NCBI RefSeq assembly: GCF_009932395.1
Contig: NZ_LSRS01000005.1
Span: 265,929-329,928, forward strand
Reading direction: 5' to 3'
Origin: Sporotomaculum syntrophicum
GTDB taxonomy: Bacteria; Bacillota; Desulfotomaculia; Desulfotomaculales; Desulfallaceae
DNA length: 64,000 nucleotides
This document shows, one piece after another, positions 1-9,657 of this stretch. A program made the translations under genes and the position numbers. Below the pieces are notes generated by a model, which was not told the DNA's origin, did no database searches, and was given only the letters and a program-made list of their open reading frames with translations. Numbering within the stretch: the stretch's first letter is position 1; every line of letters starts with the position of its first letter.

Positions 1-192
1 CAGCTTAGTTACATTGATGTGTTAAATAAAGGGCTTGGTGTAATGGATTCAACAGCTACCTCTCTCTGTATGGATAACCGTATTCCCTTGTTTGTTTTTG
101 ATATTAATGTACCAGGCAATATAAAAAAGGTAGTTTTAGGCGAAAATGTTGGAACGTATGTTGGAGGTGATTTTATTGACACTTCTGTCTGA
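1..192 (+). CDS. pyrH: UMP kinase, C-terminal part (5' end outside window)
   Basis: The first 63 codons in frame 1 read as the end of bacterial UMP kinase, which phosphorylates UMP to UDP in the cytoplasm. Recognisable family segments are [17 protein letters not shown], then [13 protein letters not shown] and the closing GENVGTYVG. The gene enters from the left edge, so its start and ATP-binding region are not visible. It stops at 190-192, inside the beginning of frr. The pyrH-frr order is the usual one in bacteria and supports the call. Confidence 0.93.
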   Translation, partial: QLSYIDVLNKGLGVMDSTATSLCMDNRIPLFVFDINVPGNIKKVVLGENVGTYVGGDFIDTSV

Positions 193-727
193 TGCCGAAA
201 AAAGTATGCAGAAAACAGTCGAAGTAGTAGATAAAGAGTTTGCTTCACTGCGAGCTGGAAGAGCTACACCTGCATTGCTAGATAAAATTATGGTGCAGTA
301 TTACGGAGCTCCGACACCGATAAATCAGATGGCTAATATCAACGTTCCCGAGGCACGATTGCTGGTTATCCAGCCCTGGGACAAAAACACTTTACCTGAT
401 ATAGAAAAAGCAATATTAAAATCCGATTTGGGTATTACTCCTGCCAGTGATGGTAACGTAATTAGATTGGCAGTACCGCAATTGACCAAGGAAAGAAGAA
501 CAGAGCTAGTTAAAGTAATTAAGAAGAAGGCTGAAGAAGGCCGAGTAGCCATTCGCAATTTGCGTAGGGAAGCTAATGATGGGTTGAAGAACCAGCAAAA
601 GAATGGGGATATTTCTGAGGACGATTTGCGGCGCTTGCAGGATGAAGTACAGAAGCTTACAGATAAATACATAAAGGAAATCGATGCTCTGTTTGTTGCT
701 AAAGAAAAAGAAATCATGACAATTTAA
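176..727 (+). CDS. frr: Ribosome recycling factor
   Basis: Ribosome recycling factor, which with EF-G splits post-termination ribosomes. I place the start at TTG 176, giving 183 residues, close to the usual 185. A GGAGGTG site at 163-169 precedes it, whereas an ATG at 146 would add ten residues atypical of the family. The conserved segment [17 protein letters not shown] lies near residues 21-37 and the C-terminal helices carry the usual [15 protein letters not shown]. It overlaps the pyrH stop by 17 nt, which suggests translational coupling. Confidence 0.95.
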   Translation: MTLLSDAEKSMQKTVEVVDKEFASLRAGRATPALLDKIMVQYYGAPTPINQMANINVPEARLLVIQPWDKNTLPDIEKAILKSDLGITPASDGNVIRLAVPQLTKERRTELVKVIKKKAEEGRVAIRNLRREANDGLKNQQKNGDISEDDLRRLQDEVQKLTDKYIKEIDALFVAKEKEIMTI

Positions 728-820
728 TTAGTATTGATGGCTATAGTTAGCTTTCAATTAATATCTAAGTTATTCTTGAACGGCAATGAGTACAGATATT
801 AAGCTATCTTAGTAGCGATC

Positions 821-1036
821 GTGGTGAGCAATATACAAATTGATGATTTATTGATTTTAGAACTGGATGCTGCAATAGAATTATGTCGTTCGGCGGGTTG
901 GCAAGTTAAGGTAGAAGTTACCTTGCCTCCCCGTGGAGAATTAACAGGACAGTATAGGGTAATTCGTGTCCGAGAGCTATCTGTCGGAAATGTTATACTG
1001 ACGGTGGCTAAAGAGGTTTCAGGGAAGGAGGTGTAG
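821..1036 (+). CDS. Small conserved-type hypothetical protein
   Basis: A 71-residue protein of unknown function. It begins with GTG 821 or GTG 824 and has no obvious strong ribosome site. The predicted order is a short helix (ILELDAAIELCRSAG) followed by beta strands (WQVKVEVTLPPRG, QYRVIRVRE, NVILTVAKE), so a small alpha/beta domain is likely. It ends 3 nt before the ferredoxin start, with that gene's ribosome site inside its last codons, so the two are probably co-translated. No cysteine cluster or membrane segment is seen. Confidence 0.65.
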   Translation: MVSNIQIDDLLILELDAAIELCRSAGWQVKVEVTLPPRGELTGQYRVIRVRELSVGNVILTVAKEVSGKEV

Positions 1037-1039
1037 AAA

Positions 1040-1207
1040 TTGGCATATAAAATAACCGATGATTGTCTGGCCTGTGGAACTTGTAAAGAATCCTGCCCCA
1101 ATGAAGCGATCATAGAAGGCGATATTTACACGATTGATCAAGAGAAATGCTTAGAATGTGGAACCTGTATTGATGAATGCCCCACCGGAGCCATTATTGA
1201 AGAATAA
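1040..1207 (+). CDS. 2[4Fe-4S] ferredoxin
   Basis: A 55-residue bacterial-type ferredoxin. It starts at TTG 1040 behind a strong GGAAGGAGGTGT site (1023-1034). Two classical cluster motifs are visible: CLACGTCKESCP near residues 9-20 and CLECGTCIDECP near residues 37-48, each with CxxCxxCxxxCP spacing. It would be a small soluble low-potential electron carrier typical of anaerobes. It is followed at once by an intrinsic terminator, so it closes the pyrH-frr transcription unit. Its electron partner is not evident; dxr and ispG downstream belong to a reductant-requiring pathway, but that link is inference. Confidence 0.92.
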   Translation: MAYKITDDCLACGTCKESCPNEAIIEGDIYTIDQEKCLECGTCIDECPTGAIIEE

Positions 1208-1210
1208 TGG

Positions 1211-1244
1211 AACAACCCCCTCATTTTCCGGAGGGGGTTGTTTT
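1211..1244 (+). terminator. Intrinsic terminator after the ferredoxin
   Basis: A 12-bp perfect stem (1211-1222 with 1231-1242), an 8-nt loop and a short T run. It separates the pyrH-frr-ferredoxin unit from uppS. Confidence 0.9.
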
Positions 1245-1263
1245 ATAAGAAAGGGGAGCAGGA

Positions 1264-2064
1264 ATGTTTAAACGTCTGTTGGGCGACCGTTCAAAAAATG
1301 CTGTTTCCGAGAAGAAGAACTTAAGTGAAGAAGAATTATTGAAACAGCTGGACATGGGCAAACTGCCCGTGCACGTGGCGATCATCATGGACGGTAACGG
1401 GCGGTGGGCTACCCGGCGCGGTGCACCCAGGTCGTTTGGACACAGGGCAGGCGTTAACGCTTTGCATGAGATTGTCAAACTAAGCGTGGAGCTAAAGTTA
1501 AAGTATTTAACAGTATATGCATTTTCGACTGAGAATTGGAAAAGGCCACGTGAGGAAGTCAACATATTGATGAGTTTGTTGGTCGAGTACCTCAATAAAG
1601 AGATCGATGAACTGTGTGCCAATAACGTACGTATACATCCCATGGGGATATTATCGGAACTACCGGAAAAAGCTCGTGAAGCAGCTGATATGGCCATTCG
1701 GCGCAGCAATAACAATACCGGCTTGTTTTTTAATGTGGCCATTAATTATGGCGGTAGGGCAGAATTGCTTAGGGCTGTACAAGAAATTGGACAAAAAATT
1801 ATGTATGGTACGCTAAAGGTTGAAGATATAAATGAGCAAGTAATAGCTGCTCATTTATATACTGTGGGACAGCCGGATCCTGATTTGTTGATTCGGCCGG
1901 CGGGCGATTGCCGAGTTAGTAACTTTCTGCTGTGGCAATTAGCTTATACTGAACTTTGGCTAACTGATACCATGTGGCCTGATTTTGGCAGAAAGGAGTT
2001 TTTACAGGCGCTATTGGATTTTCAGTTGAGGGAAAGACGTTTTGGTGGTTTATTACATAACTAA
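1264..2064 (+). CDS. uppS: Isoprenyl transferase (undecaprenyl diphosphate synthase)
   Basis: A cis-prenyltransferase that extends farnesyl diphosphate to undecaprenyl diphosphate, the lipid carrier for cell-wall precursors. The pyrophosphate-binding segment IMDGNGRWATRRG, with the catalytic Asp near residue 43, is intact. The family segments TVYAFSTENWKRP and DLLIRPAGDCRVSNFLLWQ are also present. In the last one a Cys-Arg pair replaces the commoner Glu-Xaa. The protein has 266 residues with a somewhat long charged N-terminus of about 35 residues. GGGGAGCAGGA precedes ATG 1264. Confidence 0.95.
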   Translation: MFKRLLGDRSKNAVSEKKNLSEEELLKQLDMGKLPVHVAIIMDGNGRWATRRGAPRSFGHRAGVNALHEIVKLSVELKLKYLTVYAFSTENWKRPREEVNILMSLLVEYLNKEIDELCANNVRIHPMGILSELPEKAREAADMAIRRSNNNTGLFFNVAINYGGRAELLRAVQEIGQKIMYGTLKVEDINEQVIAAHLYTVGQPDPDLLIRPAGDCRVSNFLLWQLAYTELWLTDTMWPDFGRKEFLQALLDFQLRERRFGGLLHN

Positions 2065-2122
2065 TTGTGTTCTTAAAGTGTTTTATTAAATAAGACTTAT
2101 ATTTACAACCCGGGTTGGTGAT

Positions 2123-2914
2123 ATGGTGCTTTGGCTAAGGGTATTAAGTGCATTTATTGGAATTCCTATATTAATTGCTGCGGTTTGGTATGGTGGTGTT
2201 GTATTATTAGCCGTAACCGCAGCATTGATGTTATTGGGTATTCGGGAAATGAATTCGATGTTTTTTCGAATAGATTTGCATGTACCCTTAATTTTGGTTT
2301 TACCGGGTTGTCTTTTTCTGGCTGTTGCGGCATATCAATATAAGGTGGGTTACCCAGCCGAAGCTTCGATTCTTCTTCTAATATTTTACTTGGTTGCTAT
2401 GCTTGTAGGTTACCCAAGGTTAACTCCCCTTGATGTTGCAGTGTCCTATTTTAGTACGATATATGTGGGCTTGCTTATTTTCCTTTATTTACTCAGTACA
2501 CTGCCAAACGGTTGGATATGGTTAATTATCATGCTTTTTTGTACCTGGTCCAATGATACAGGGGCTTATTTGGTCGGTCGCCTCTGGGGTAGGCGGCGCC
2601 TGGCACCTGAACTTAGTCCCGGTAAAACATTGGAAGGGGCAATAGGTGGTTTGTTTGCTTGTTTGCTCGCGGCCTGGTTAGTGGCTTTGTTATATACCCA
2701 GCTACCACTGGGGCCATTATTGCTACTGGGGCTTATTATTGGAATGGCGGCCCAGGCCGGTGATTTAGTGGAATCAGCTATTAAACGCCAGACAGGAGTT
2801 AAGGACTCTGGCAGATTGATTCCAGGTCATGGAGGAATAATGGACCGTTTTGACAGTATGCTGTTCACAGCCCCACTGGTGTATTATTATGTGGGTAGGA
2901 TGCTAATAAACTGA
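2123..2914 (+). CDS. cdsA: Phosphatidate cytidylyltransferase (CDP-diglyceride synthase)
   Basis: An integral membrane enzyme that makes CDP-diacylglycerol from phosphatidate and CTP. It has 263 residues, about seven to eight hydrophobic segments, and the diagnostic C-terminal signature built on SAIKRQTGVKDSGRLIPGHGG followed by a DR pair. GGTTGGTGAT precedes ATG 2123. The next gene begins 1 nt after its stop. uppS-cdsA is the usual order, so lipid carrier and phospholipid precursor synthesis are co-transcribed. Confidence 0.95.
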   Translation: MVLWLRVLSAFIGIPILIAAVWYGGVVLLAVTAALMLLGIREMNSMFFRIDLHVPLILVLPGCLFLAVAAYQYKVGYPAEASILLLIFYLVAMLVGYPRLTPLDVAVSYFSTIYVGLLIFLYLLSTLPNGWIWLIIMLFCTWSNDTGAYLVGRLWGRRRLAPELSPGKTLEGAIGGLFACLLAAWLVALLYTQLPLGPLLLLGLIIGMAAQAGDLVESAIKRQTGVKDSGRLIPGHGGIMDRFDSMLFTAPLVYYYVGRMLIN

Positions 2915-2915
2915 G

Positions 2916-4007
2916 GTGAAACAGTTGCCGCGGACAGTAACAAATATTTTGTATGTTCTGGCGGGTACGGTAACATTACTTGCTCTTTATTTGGCTGTAA
3001 AATATGTGCTGCCCGAGTTGCTAACCTGGCTATTATATTTGATGACCATCTTGTCCCCGTTTTTGTTGGCAGTTATTTTCAGTATTTTTATGGAACCACT
3101 GGTAGTTTTCTTTGGTCGCTATGGCAGGGTATCAAGAACAATGGCCGTAGCTATTACAATGTTGTTGTTCTTTGGCAGTATCATTTCAATATTAACTCTG
3201 GTTGTTTTAAGGCTAGTTAAGGAATTAAGCGATCTTTACTTGACGCTGCCTCAAAGGGCAGCGGAAACACAGCAATTTATCGACCTGTGGGTAAAAAAAG
3301 GCATTTTATTTTATGGTACTTTACCTAAAAGTGTAACTGATAATTTGCAGTCATCTCTAAATAATCTTACAGGTATTATCCAACACTGGACTGGGGAATT
3401 GTTAAGTATTCTGCTCAATATATTAAGTGGTGTTCCCAGTGTTATTATGGTCATCCTGGTTAGCTTAGTAGCTACTTATTTTTTAAGTAAAGACAGAGAA
3501 AAGGTAGCCCGACTTTGGCTAAAGATAGTTCCACCACCTTGGGGAATGCGTATTCTGGAAGTAAGCAATCAGGTGGCTGCTGCCTTTTTATCATATGTAC
3601 GTGCACAACTGATCCTAGTTTCTATTTCAACTTTATTGAGTATTATTGGCTTGTATATGATCGGTGCGAAATATGCCCTGACCGTTGGTTTACTGGTTGG
3701 TTTTTTGGATATGATACCGATATTGGGACCTGGCACGATCTATATCCCCTGGGCAATTTGGTCGTTTATCACCGGCCAGGTACTGCTGGGTGTGCAAATT
3801 ACTGTGCTTTATCTGCTGGTGATGGTGATCAGAGCGTTACTAGAGGCCAAAGTGGTGGCGGCTAATTTAGGCTTGCATCCTTTGGCTGTGTTAGTTGCTA
3901 TGTTTGTGGGTTTGAAAACCATAGGGGTTGTTGGGTTGATAGTAGGACCGGTGTTGGTTATAGCCATACTGGCCGCGGTTAATTCAATAAGTTCAGTTAA
4001 TAAGTGA
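2916..4007 (+). CDS. AI-2E/PerM-family membrane protein, YtvI-like (sporulation)
   Basis: A polytopic membrane protein of about 363 residues of the AI-2E transporter (PerM) superfamily. Its composition and length resemble the sporulation protein YtvI; that subtype is inference. Hydrophobic segments lie near residues 10-30, 38-60 and 75-95, with a cluster of further segments after residue 150. The family's C-terminal region (GFLDMIPILGPG, then an A-x-LGLHPLAVL stretch) is clear. GTG 2916 gives the longest form, but TTG 2925 has better spacing from the GAGGTG at 2913-2918. Substrate and role are unproven. Confidence 0.8.
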   Translation: MKQLPRTVTNILYVLAGTVTLLALYLAVKYVLPELLTWLLYLMTILSPFLLAVIFSIFMEPLVVFFGRYGRVSRTMAVAITMLLFFGSIISILTLVVLRLVKELSDLYLTLPQRAAETQQFIDLWVKKGILFYGTLPKSVTDNLQSSLNNLTGIIQHWTGELLSILLNILSGVPSVIMVILVSLVATYFLSKDREKVARLWLKIVPPPWGMRILEVSNQVAAAFLSYVRAQLILVSISTLLSIIGLYMIGAKYALTVGLLVGFLDMIPILGPGTIYIPWAIWSFITGQVLLGVQITVLYLLVMVIRALLEAKVVAANLGLHPLAVLVAMFVGLKTIGVVGLIVGPVLVIAILAAVNSISSVNK

Positions 4008-4029
4008 ATAGGCTTAATTGGAGAGTATT

Positions 4030-5181
4030 ATGAAACAACTGGCTATTTTAGGAAGTACGGGGTCTATTGGGCGTCAGACTCTGCAGGTTATTGATAGTAC
4101 ACCCAATACGATAAAGCCGGTAGCCCTGGCAGCCGGAAACAATAAACTATTATTTTTGGAACAGGTTAAAAAATACAAACCTCAGCTAATATCTATGCAA
4201 CATGAGGAAGATGCCCGCTGGCTGCAGCAGCAGTTAGACGGGTTTCATCAAAAAATTGATATCTGCTATGGTAGCGAGGGGTTACTGGCGGTAGCAACTT
4301 TTTCTGATGCTGATACGGTTTTAACTGCTATATCTGGCGCGGTAGGTCTGCAGCCTACGGTGGCGGCCATTAAGGCCGGTAAAACCATCGCACTGGCCAA
4401 TAAAGAGACACTAGTAGCTGCTGGTGAACTAATTATGCTTTTGGCGCGGGAATATGGTGTGCATATTATGCCTGTGGATAGCGAACATTCCGCTATCTGG
4501 CAGTGTTTGCAAGGTGAAAATAGCCATGATGTGGCTAGACTTATTTTGACTGCCTCGGGGGGGCCGTTTCGCAGCTGGTCGAGCGAACAGATGGCAGCAA
4601 TTACCCCGGCGATGGCTCTCAACCACCCTAATTGGCAGATGGGTGCTAAAATTACCGTTGACTCAGCAACTTTAATGAATAAAGGCTTGGAAGTAATCGA
4701 GGCCAGATGGCTGTTTGATATTAGTTATGATAATATTAATGTAGTGATCCACCCGCAGAGTATAATTCATTCGATGGTAGAATTTAATGATGGCTCGGTG
4801 CTGGCTCAAATGGGTGTACCTGACATGCGATTACCCATTCAGTATGCTCTTTTTTATCCCCAGCGTCTGGCTGGAAAGGCACCTAGACTACAGTGGCCAA
4901 TCGGTGAGCTAACCTTTGCAGAGCCTGATTATGAAAGATTTCCATCCCTGAACTTGGCTTTCCAGGCCGGTCGGGTGGGTAAAACCATGCCGGCAGTGTT
5001 GAATGCTGCTAACGAGATGGCTGTACACGCTTTCTTAGCTGGTAGACTTGAATTTAAGGCAATTCCTAAGTTAGTGGCTAAAGTTATGGAAGAACACAGC
5101 CCAGTACAGTATAACTCCCTGGAGGATATAATGGAAATGGATAGCTGGGCACGCCATCGTGTGGAAGAAATAATAGGATAA
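4030..5181 (+). CDS. dxr: 1-deoxy-D-xylulose 5-phosphate reductoisomerase
   Basis: The NADPH-dependent enzyme that converts DXP to MEP, the committed step of the MEP isoprenoid pathway. The start is ATG 4030, placed after GGAGAG at 4020-4025, giving 383 residues; TTG 4018 is an alternative. The NADPH loop GSTGSIGRQTLQ is at residues 7-18, and the metal and substrate motifs PVDSEHSAIWQCL, ASGGPFR and MNKGLEVIEA are intact. It supplies precursors ultimately used by UppS upstream. Confidence 0.96.
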   Translation: MKQLAILGSTGSIGRQTLQVIDSTPNTIKPVALAAGNNKLLFLEQVKKYKPQLISMQHEEDARWLQQQLDGFHQKIDICYGSEGLLAVATFSDADTVLTAISGAVGLQPTVAAIKAGKTIALANKETLVAAGELIMLLAREYGVHIMPVDSEHSAIWQCLQGENSHDVARLILTASGGPFRSWSSEQMAAITPAMALNHPNWQMGAKITVDSATLMNKGLEVIEARWLFDISYDNINVVIHPQSIIHSMVEFNDGSVLAQMGVPDMRLPIQYALFYPQRLAGKAPRLQWPIGELTFAEPDYERFPSLNLAFQAGRVGKTMPAVLNAANEMAVHAFLAGRLEFKAIPKLVAKVMEEHSPVQYNSLEDIMEMDSWARHRVEEIIG

Positions 5182-5322
5182 TATAGCACTATCGTTTTGC
5201 CCACTGAACTCAGATCAATATTTAATTTTGTATATATATATAACAAATTAGAGCTATTCTGCATACTATGCCAGGGTTAAATGCATGGCAGTACGAAAAA
5301 AATTTCAAAAAGGATGGTCTGT

Positions 5323-6357
5323 ATGGCTACTTTTTGGGCATCTATTTTTGTTTTTGCTATTTTAATATTTTTTCATGAACTGGGGCATTTTGCCGTGGCT
5401 AAAGCGGTAGGTATCAAAGTGCATGAGTTCAGTCTTGGTTTTGGTCCTAAATTATTTGGCCAGAATCGTGCAAACACTGATTACAATGTGCGCTTAATCC
5501 CGTTGGGTGGGTATGTGCGCATGGCCGGAATGGATCCCGAGGAAGAAGAAGTGGAAGAAGGTAAGGGTTTTAATGATAAAACGGTACTCCAGCGCGTAGC
5601 AGTGATCATTGCCGGTCCGCTGATGAACTTTTTATTAGCTGCGGTGTTAATGGCAATTATATTTATGCTGCAGGGTATGCCTGTGCAGGGCACCACGGTT
5701 GCCGGTGTTTTACCCGGTCAACCCGCTGAGCAAGCGGGCATCAGAGCTGGTGACCAGATTTACTCCATTGCAGGTGAAAAAATGGATGACTGGGAAGAAA
5801 TTATTTCAACCATTAGCAGTCGCCCCGGTCAACCTACTGATTTTGTGGTCATCAGGGATGAGCAAAGGATAGAGTTAACTGTAACCCCTATCAAAGGCGA
5901 AGAAGGCCGGGCGATGATTGGTATTACCCGGGTACAGAAATTAAATCCCCTCGCTGCACTGGTTAACGGTGTCAAACTAACTTCCCAGGTAATAGTTTTG
6001 ATCTTGAGTTTTGTTGGTCAGATGATTGTCGGTCAGGCACCTGCAGATTTGGGCGGGCCTGTGCGAATGGTTTGGGAAATCGATCGGGCGGTGGATACAG
6101 GTTTCTACTATTTGTTGCAGTTGGCTGCATTTTTAAGCATTAATCTTGGGCTATTTAATTTATTTCCTATTCCAGCTTTAGATGGTAGCCGGATCATGTT
6201 TCTTGGCTTAGAAGGGCTACGGGGACGTCCCGTAGATCCCTCCAAAGAAAATTTTATTCATATGGTGGGGTTTGGGTTGTTGCTGTTATTGGTTGTGTTT
6301 GTAACCTACAACGATGTCTTACAGCTGTTTACCCAAGGTCCCCAGGGTTCTCCCTAG
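5323..6357 (+). CDS. rseP: Site-2 intramembrane zinc metalloprotease
   Basis: An RseP/RasP-type membrane protease that cleaves anti-sigma factors and signal peptides within the membrane. HELGHF at residues 18-23 gives the zinc-binding His pair and catalytic Glu. The C-terminal NLFPIPALDGS supplies the third ligand. A PDZ domain (AGVLPGQPAEQAGIRAGD) lies between them. I prefer ATG 5323 behind AAAGGATGG, giving 344 residues, the family size. A start at ATG 5281 would add a 14-residue basic extension. It sits between dxr and ispG as in many Firmicutes. Confidence 0.94.
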   Translation: MATFWASIFVFAILIFFHELGHFAVAKAVGIKVHEFSLGFGPKLFGQNRANTDYNVRLIPLGGYVRMAGMDPEEEEVEEGKGFNDKTVLQRVAVIIAGPLMNFLLAAVLMAIIFMLQGMPVQGTTVAGVLPGQPAEQAGIRAGDQIYSIAGEKMDDWEEIISTISSRPGQPTDFVVIRDEQRIELTVTPIKGEEGRAMIGITRVQKLNPLAALVNGVKLTSQVIVLILSFVGQMIVGQAPADLGGPVRMVWEIDRAVDTGFYYLLQLAAFLSINLGLFNLFPIPALDGSRIMFLGLEGLRGRPVDPSKENFIHMVGFGLLLLLVVFVTYNDVLQLFTQGPQGSP

Positions 6358-6384
6358 TGAAAAAGGTAATATTAACGAAAGTAA

Positions 6385-6419
6385 TTAACCCCGGCAAGAA
6401 ATGCAGTTGCCGGGGTTAA
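6385..6419 (+). terminator. Hairpin after rseP
   Basis: A perfect 13-bp inverted repeat (6385-6397 with 6407-6419) and a 9-nt loop. The downstream T run is poor, so it may be a weak terminator or a transcript 3'-end stabiliser. Confidence 0.7.
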
Positions 6420-6441
6420 AATTTGGACTTGGGTCGGATGT

Positions 6442-6471
6442 TTGGAAAATCCTGCAGGAAAATGTTATAAT
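6442..6471 (+). promoter_or_regulatory. Likely sigma-A promoter for ispG-proS
   Basis: TTGGAA (6442-6447), an 18-nt spacer and a perfect TATAAT (6466-6471) preceded by TGT, an extended -10. It lies between the rseP hairpin and ispG, so ispG-proS can be transcribed independently. Confidence 0.6.
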
Positions 6472-6540
6472 GTATGTTGTTTAAGTTAGAATGAACCAGA
6501 ATGGTACCGGATGAATGACTTTGAGTTGGGGGCTAAATAT

Positions 6541-7614
6541 ATGCAGCGTAGAAAAAGTCGTCCTGTGCAGCTGGGTGACGTTACTGTGGGGGGCGCTGCT
6601 CCGATCTCAGTACAATCGATGACCAACACCGACACATCTGATGTAACTGCCACCAGGGCGCAAATTGGACGGCTAATCGAGGCTGGCTGTGAAATAGTCA
6701 GGGTGGCGGTACCTGATAAAAAGGCGGCCAAGGCATTGCCGGCTATTAAACAGGGTCTCACCATCCCTTTAGTTGCGGATATTCATTTTGATTATCATTT
6801 GGCTCTTGCAGCTATAGAGGCTGGTGTAGATGGATTGCGGATCAATCCGGGCAACATCGGTGGCCGGGATAAGGTTGTGGCGGTAGTCAAAGCAGCTCAA
6901 CAAAAGCATATACCCATACGTATTGGTGTAAATGCCGGGTCTTTGGAAAAAGATCTATTGCAGGAAGGATTAAACCCACAGGCGCTGGTGCAAAGCGCTC
7001 TTCGACATGTTGCTATACTGGAGGAACTGGGCTTTTACGACGTTAAGATTTCCTTAAAGGCTTCGGATGTGCCCCTTATGCTTACTGCTTATCGCATGCT
7101 GGCTGAAAAGGTGGATTACCCGTTTCACATCGGCGTTACTGAAGCAGGGACAGTTTTCGCGGGAAGTATTAAGTCGGCAGTTGGTATTGGGGCGCTGCTG
7201 TCGGAAGGATTAGGTGATACCATACGTGTCTCTTTGACAGGTGACCCTGTACAGGAGGTGCGGGTGGCCTATGAAATATTAAAAGCCCTTGGTCTAAGGA
7301 GTCGAGGAGCAGAATTGATATCGTGTCCAACCTGTGGGCGAACGCGTATTGATCTGGTTAGCATTGCCGGTGAAGTGGAACAGCGTTTAACCTTGATAAA
7401 CCAGCCTTTAAAAGTAGCGGTAATGGGATGTGTTGTGAACGGCCCTGGGGAAGCCAAACATGCCGATGTAGGTATTGCGGGCGGTCATGGGGAGGGACTT
7501 ATTTTCCGCAAAGGACAGATTATTAGAAAAGTGCCGGAGAATTTACTGGTTGAAGAACTGATGAAAGAAATTGATCATATTATCCAAGGGAGGAACGGAG
7601 ATGAGGGTATCTAA
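6541..7614 (+). CDS. ispG: 4-hydroxy-3-methylbut-2-enyl diphosphate synthase (IspG)
   Basis: An iron-sulfur enzyme of the MEP pathway that reduces MEcPP to HMBPP. The N-terminal TIM-barrel part shows [15 protein letters not shown] and [11 protein letters not shown]. The Fe-S cluster ligands are in [11 protein letters not shown] and [10 protein letters not shown]. The family usually begins just before this [13 protein letters not shown] segment, so I place the start at ATG 6541 (357 residues). ATG 6511 would add ten residues. Its C-terminus overlaps proS by 14 nt. It needs a low-potential electron donor such as ferredoxin or flavodoxin. Confidence 0.94.
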   Translation: MQRRKSRPVQLGDVTVGGAAPISVQSMTNTDTSDVTATRAQIGRLIEAGCEIVRVAVPDKKAAKALPAIKQGLTIPLVADIHFDYHLALAAIEAGVDGLRINPGNIGGRDKVVAVVKAAQQKHIPIRIGVNAGSLEKDLLQEGLNPQALVQSALRHVAILEELGFYDVKISLKASDVPLMLTAYRMLAEKVDYPFHIGVTEAGTVFAGSIKSAVGIGALLSEGLGDTIRVSLTGDPVQEVRVAYEILKALGLRSRGAELISCPTCGRTRIDLVSIAGEVEQRLTLINQPLKVAVMGCVVNGPGEAKHADVGIAGGHGEGLIFRKGQIIRKVPENLLVEELMKEIDHIIQGRNGDEGI

Positions 7615-9331
7615 TTTATTGTTGCCAACTTTGCGTGAGGTACCCGCTGAGGCTGAGGTAATTAGCCATCAATTGCTGTTGCGGGCGGGCTTTATGCGCA
7701 AGGCGGCGGCCGGTGTGTATACATTGCTGCCCCTGGCCTGGCGTGTAGTCCGTAAAATCGAGCAAATTATCAGAGAAGAAATGGACAGGCAGGGTGGTCA
7801 GGAGATCATGATGCCTATTATTCAGCCTGCCGAGTTATGGCAGGAATCAGGACGTTGGGATGTATACGGCCCCGAGTTATTCAGACTTAAGGACAGGCAT
7901 GGACGCGATTTTTGCTTAGGCCCCACCCATGAGGAAATAATTACTTCGCTGGTTAAGGGTGAAGTTAATTCTTATAAACAGTTGCCCCTACTGCTGTATC
8001 AAATCCAAAATAAATATCGTGATGAGCGCCGGCCTAGGTTCGGTTTGATGCGTGGCAGAGAATTTATCATGAAGGATTTGTATTCATTTGATCGTGATCA
8101 GGCTGGACTGGATGTTAGTTATAATAAAATGTACGATGCATATACTAGGGTTTTTAGGCGTTGCGGTTTACAGTTCAGACCAGTAGTGGCAGACTCTGGA
8201 GCCATTGGTGGCAGCGACACTCATGAGTTTATGGTGTTGGCTGAATCAGGAGAAGCCACTGTTTTATACTGTGGCGATGAAAAATGCGGATATGCGGCCA
8301 ACCAGGAACGAGCCGAGACAGTATCCGCATCTGGACAAATTACTAGTGCGCTCGAGCAGCTGCAAACAGTAGGAACACCTGGATGCCGTACTGTTAATGA
8401 AGTAACAGAGTTTTTAAACGTACCACCGGAAAAAATAATTAAAACCGTAATCTATACCACTGATAAGGAAAACGTAGCCGCAATGGTTAGAGGTGACCGG
8501 GAAATTAATGAGATTAAGCTTTATAATACGCTAGATTGTGTCAGGTTGGATTTAGCTGATGAACAAACGGTACAATCGGTAACTGGTGCTCCGGTGGGCT
8601 ATGCTGGCCCAGTTGGCCTGAGCGGGGTCAGGCTGGTGGCTGATCACGAGATAATGAATATGGTTAATGCTGTCTGCGGGGCTAATGAAAAAGACAAGCA
8701 CTTGGTTAATGTCAACCCGAAGCGGGATTTTAAACCGGATATAATTATTGACCTGCGTTTAGTGAAAGCCGGTGATCCGTGCCCGCATTGTGGTTCTGAA
8801 TTACAAGAGGCCAGAGGGATAGAGGTTGGCCAGGTTTTCAAGTTGGGCACCAAATATAGTAAAGCGTTAGGTGGTACCTTTTTGGATGAAAATGGCAAAT
8901 CTATGCCATATGTAATGGGCTGTTATGGAATTGGTGTAACTAGGACGATGGCTGCTGCTGTGGAGCAGAACTATGACGAGCGTGGCATTATCTGGCCTGT
9001 ACAAATTGCCCCTTATCATGTGATAGTGGTGCCGGTTAGCAATAAGGATCAGAAACTCATGCAGGCAGCTGAAACGATATATAATGACCTTAATGCAGCA
9101 GGTGTTGAAACTGTTATTGATGACCGACCGGAGCGGGCAGGGGTTAAATTTAACGATGCGGACCTGGTGGGCTATCCTGTGCGCGTTACGGTGGGGTCAA
9201 AGGGATTAGCAAATGGGCAGGTGGAGCTTTACCTGCGGCGGAATAGTGAAACGGAGTTGGTATCGTTAAATAATGTAGTGTGTGCTGTTAAGACAAAGCT
9301 AAAGCAAATGGACGAAGGGTGTATTAATTAG
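7601..9331 (+). CDS. proS: Prolyl-tRNA synthetase, bacterial type
   Basis: A class II synthetase that charges tRNA-Pro in the cytoplasm. It has 576 residues, the length of the bacterial form with an editing (INS) domain between motifs 2 and 3. Motif 2 shows [17 protein letters not shown], and motif 3 shows [17 protein letters not shown]. The inserted domain contains the family KTVIYTTD and the anticodon-binding domain ends the protein. ATG 7601 follows GGGAGGAACGGAG. The start overlaps the ispG 3' end, which implies coupling. Confidence 0.96.
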   Translation: MRVSNLLLPTLREVPAEAEVISHQLLLRAGFMRKAAAGVYTLLPLAWRVVRKIEQIIREEMDRQGGQEIMMPIIQPAELWQESGRWDVYGPELFRLKDRHGRDFCLGPTHEEIITSLVKGEVNSYKQLPLLLYQIQNKYRDERRPRFGLMRGREFIMKDLYSFDRDQAGLDVSYNKMYDAYTRVFRRCGLQFRPVVADSGAIGGSDTHEFMVLAESGEATVLYCGDEKCGYAANQERAETVSASGQITSALEQLQTVGTPGCRTVNEVTEFLNVPPEKIIKTVIYTTDKENVAAMVRGDREINEIKLYNTLDCVRLDLADEQTVQSVTGAPVGYAGPVGLSGVRLVADHEIMNMVNAVCGANEKDKHLVNVNPKRDFKPDIIIDLRLVKAGDPCPHCGSELQEARGIEVGQVFKLGTKYSKALGGTFLDENGKSMPYVMGCYGIGVTRTMAAAVEQNYDERGIIWPVQIAPYHVIVVPVSNKDQKLMQAAETIYNDLNAAGVETVIDDRPERAGVKFNDADLVGYPVRVTVGSKGLANGQVELYLRRNSETELVSLNNVVCAVKTKLKQMDEGCIN

Positions 9332-9657
9332 TGTAAGTTTAATACATGTTGCGTCATAATGAATTTAGTGCTCACCTTGTCAAACGTGCTCTTTTATGAT
9401 AATATTAACTTGTTTTTGTGCCCTATTTGTTTTTTGGTGGTTTTTGGTCATAATAAGTAGTAGCTCTACATAGTGTTTAATGTTGCTAGACAGGGCGAAA
9501 AATAGGCTGCCCCCGGGAAACAGTAATGATGACCGGTTTTGAGATGACTGCTAAAGACTTTATGCAGACCTTGTTATTGAAGGAGTGGGTATTGCCCACT
9601 CTTTCGTATTATACTAAAGGAATGATAACGGTAGTTTATCATTAGGGGGATATCGAA
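9332..9657 (+). other. 326-nt gene-free stretch between proS and rimP
   Basis: I see no convincing gene. In many Firmicutes polC lies here, but none of its motifs is readable. The stretch ends with a leader hairpin (9583-9601) and a purine-rich ribosome site for rimP. A 39-codon reading frame from 9525 lacks a good ribosome site and is not called. Confidence 0.5.
9583..9605 (+). terminator. Hairpin in the rimP leader
   Basis: A 7-bp stem (GAGTGGG, 9583-9589, with CCCACTC, 9595-9601), a 5-nt loop and a short pyrimidine run. It lies about 55 nt before rimP and could be a weak terminator or an attenuator for the nusA operon. Confidence 0.5.

Noticed and set aside
5281..5322. Longer N-terminus of RseP from ATG 5281.
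   Set aside because: Adds a basic segment not found in the family; ATG 5323 has a better ribosome site and gives the usual length.
9525..9644. A 39-codon reading frame from ATG 9525 in the proS-rimP gap.
   Set aside because: No ribosome site, runs through the leader hairpin and resembles nothing known.
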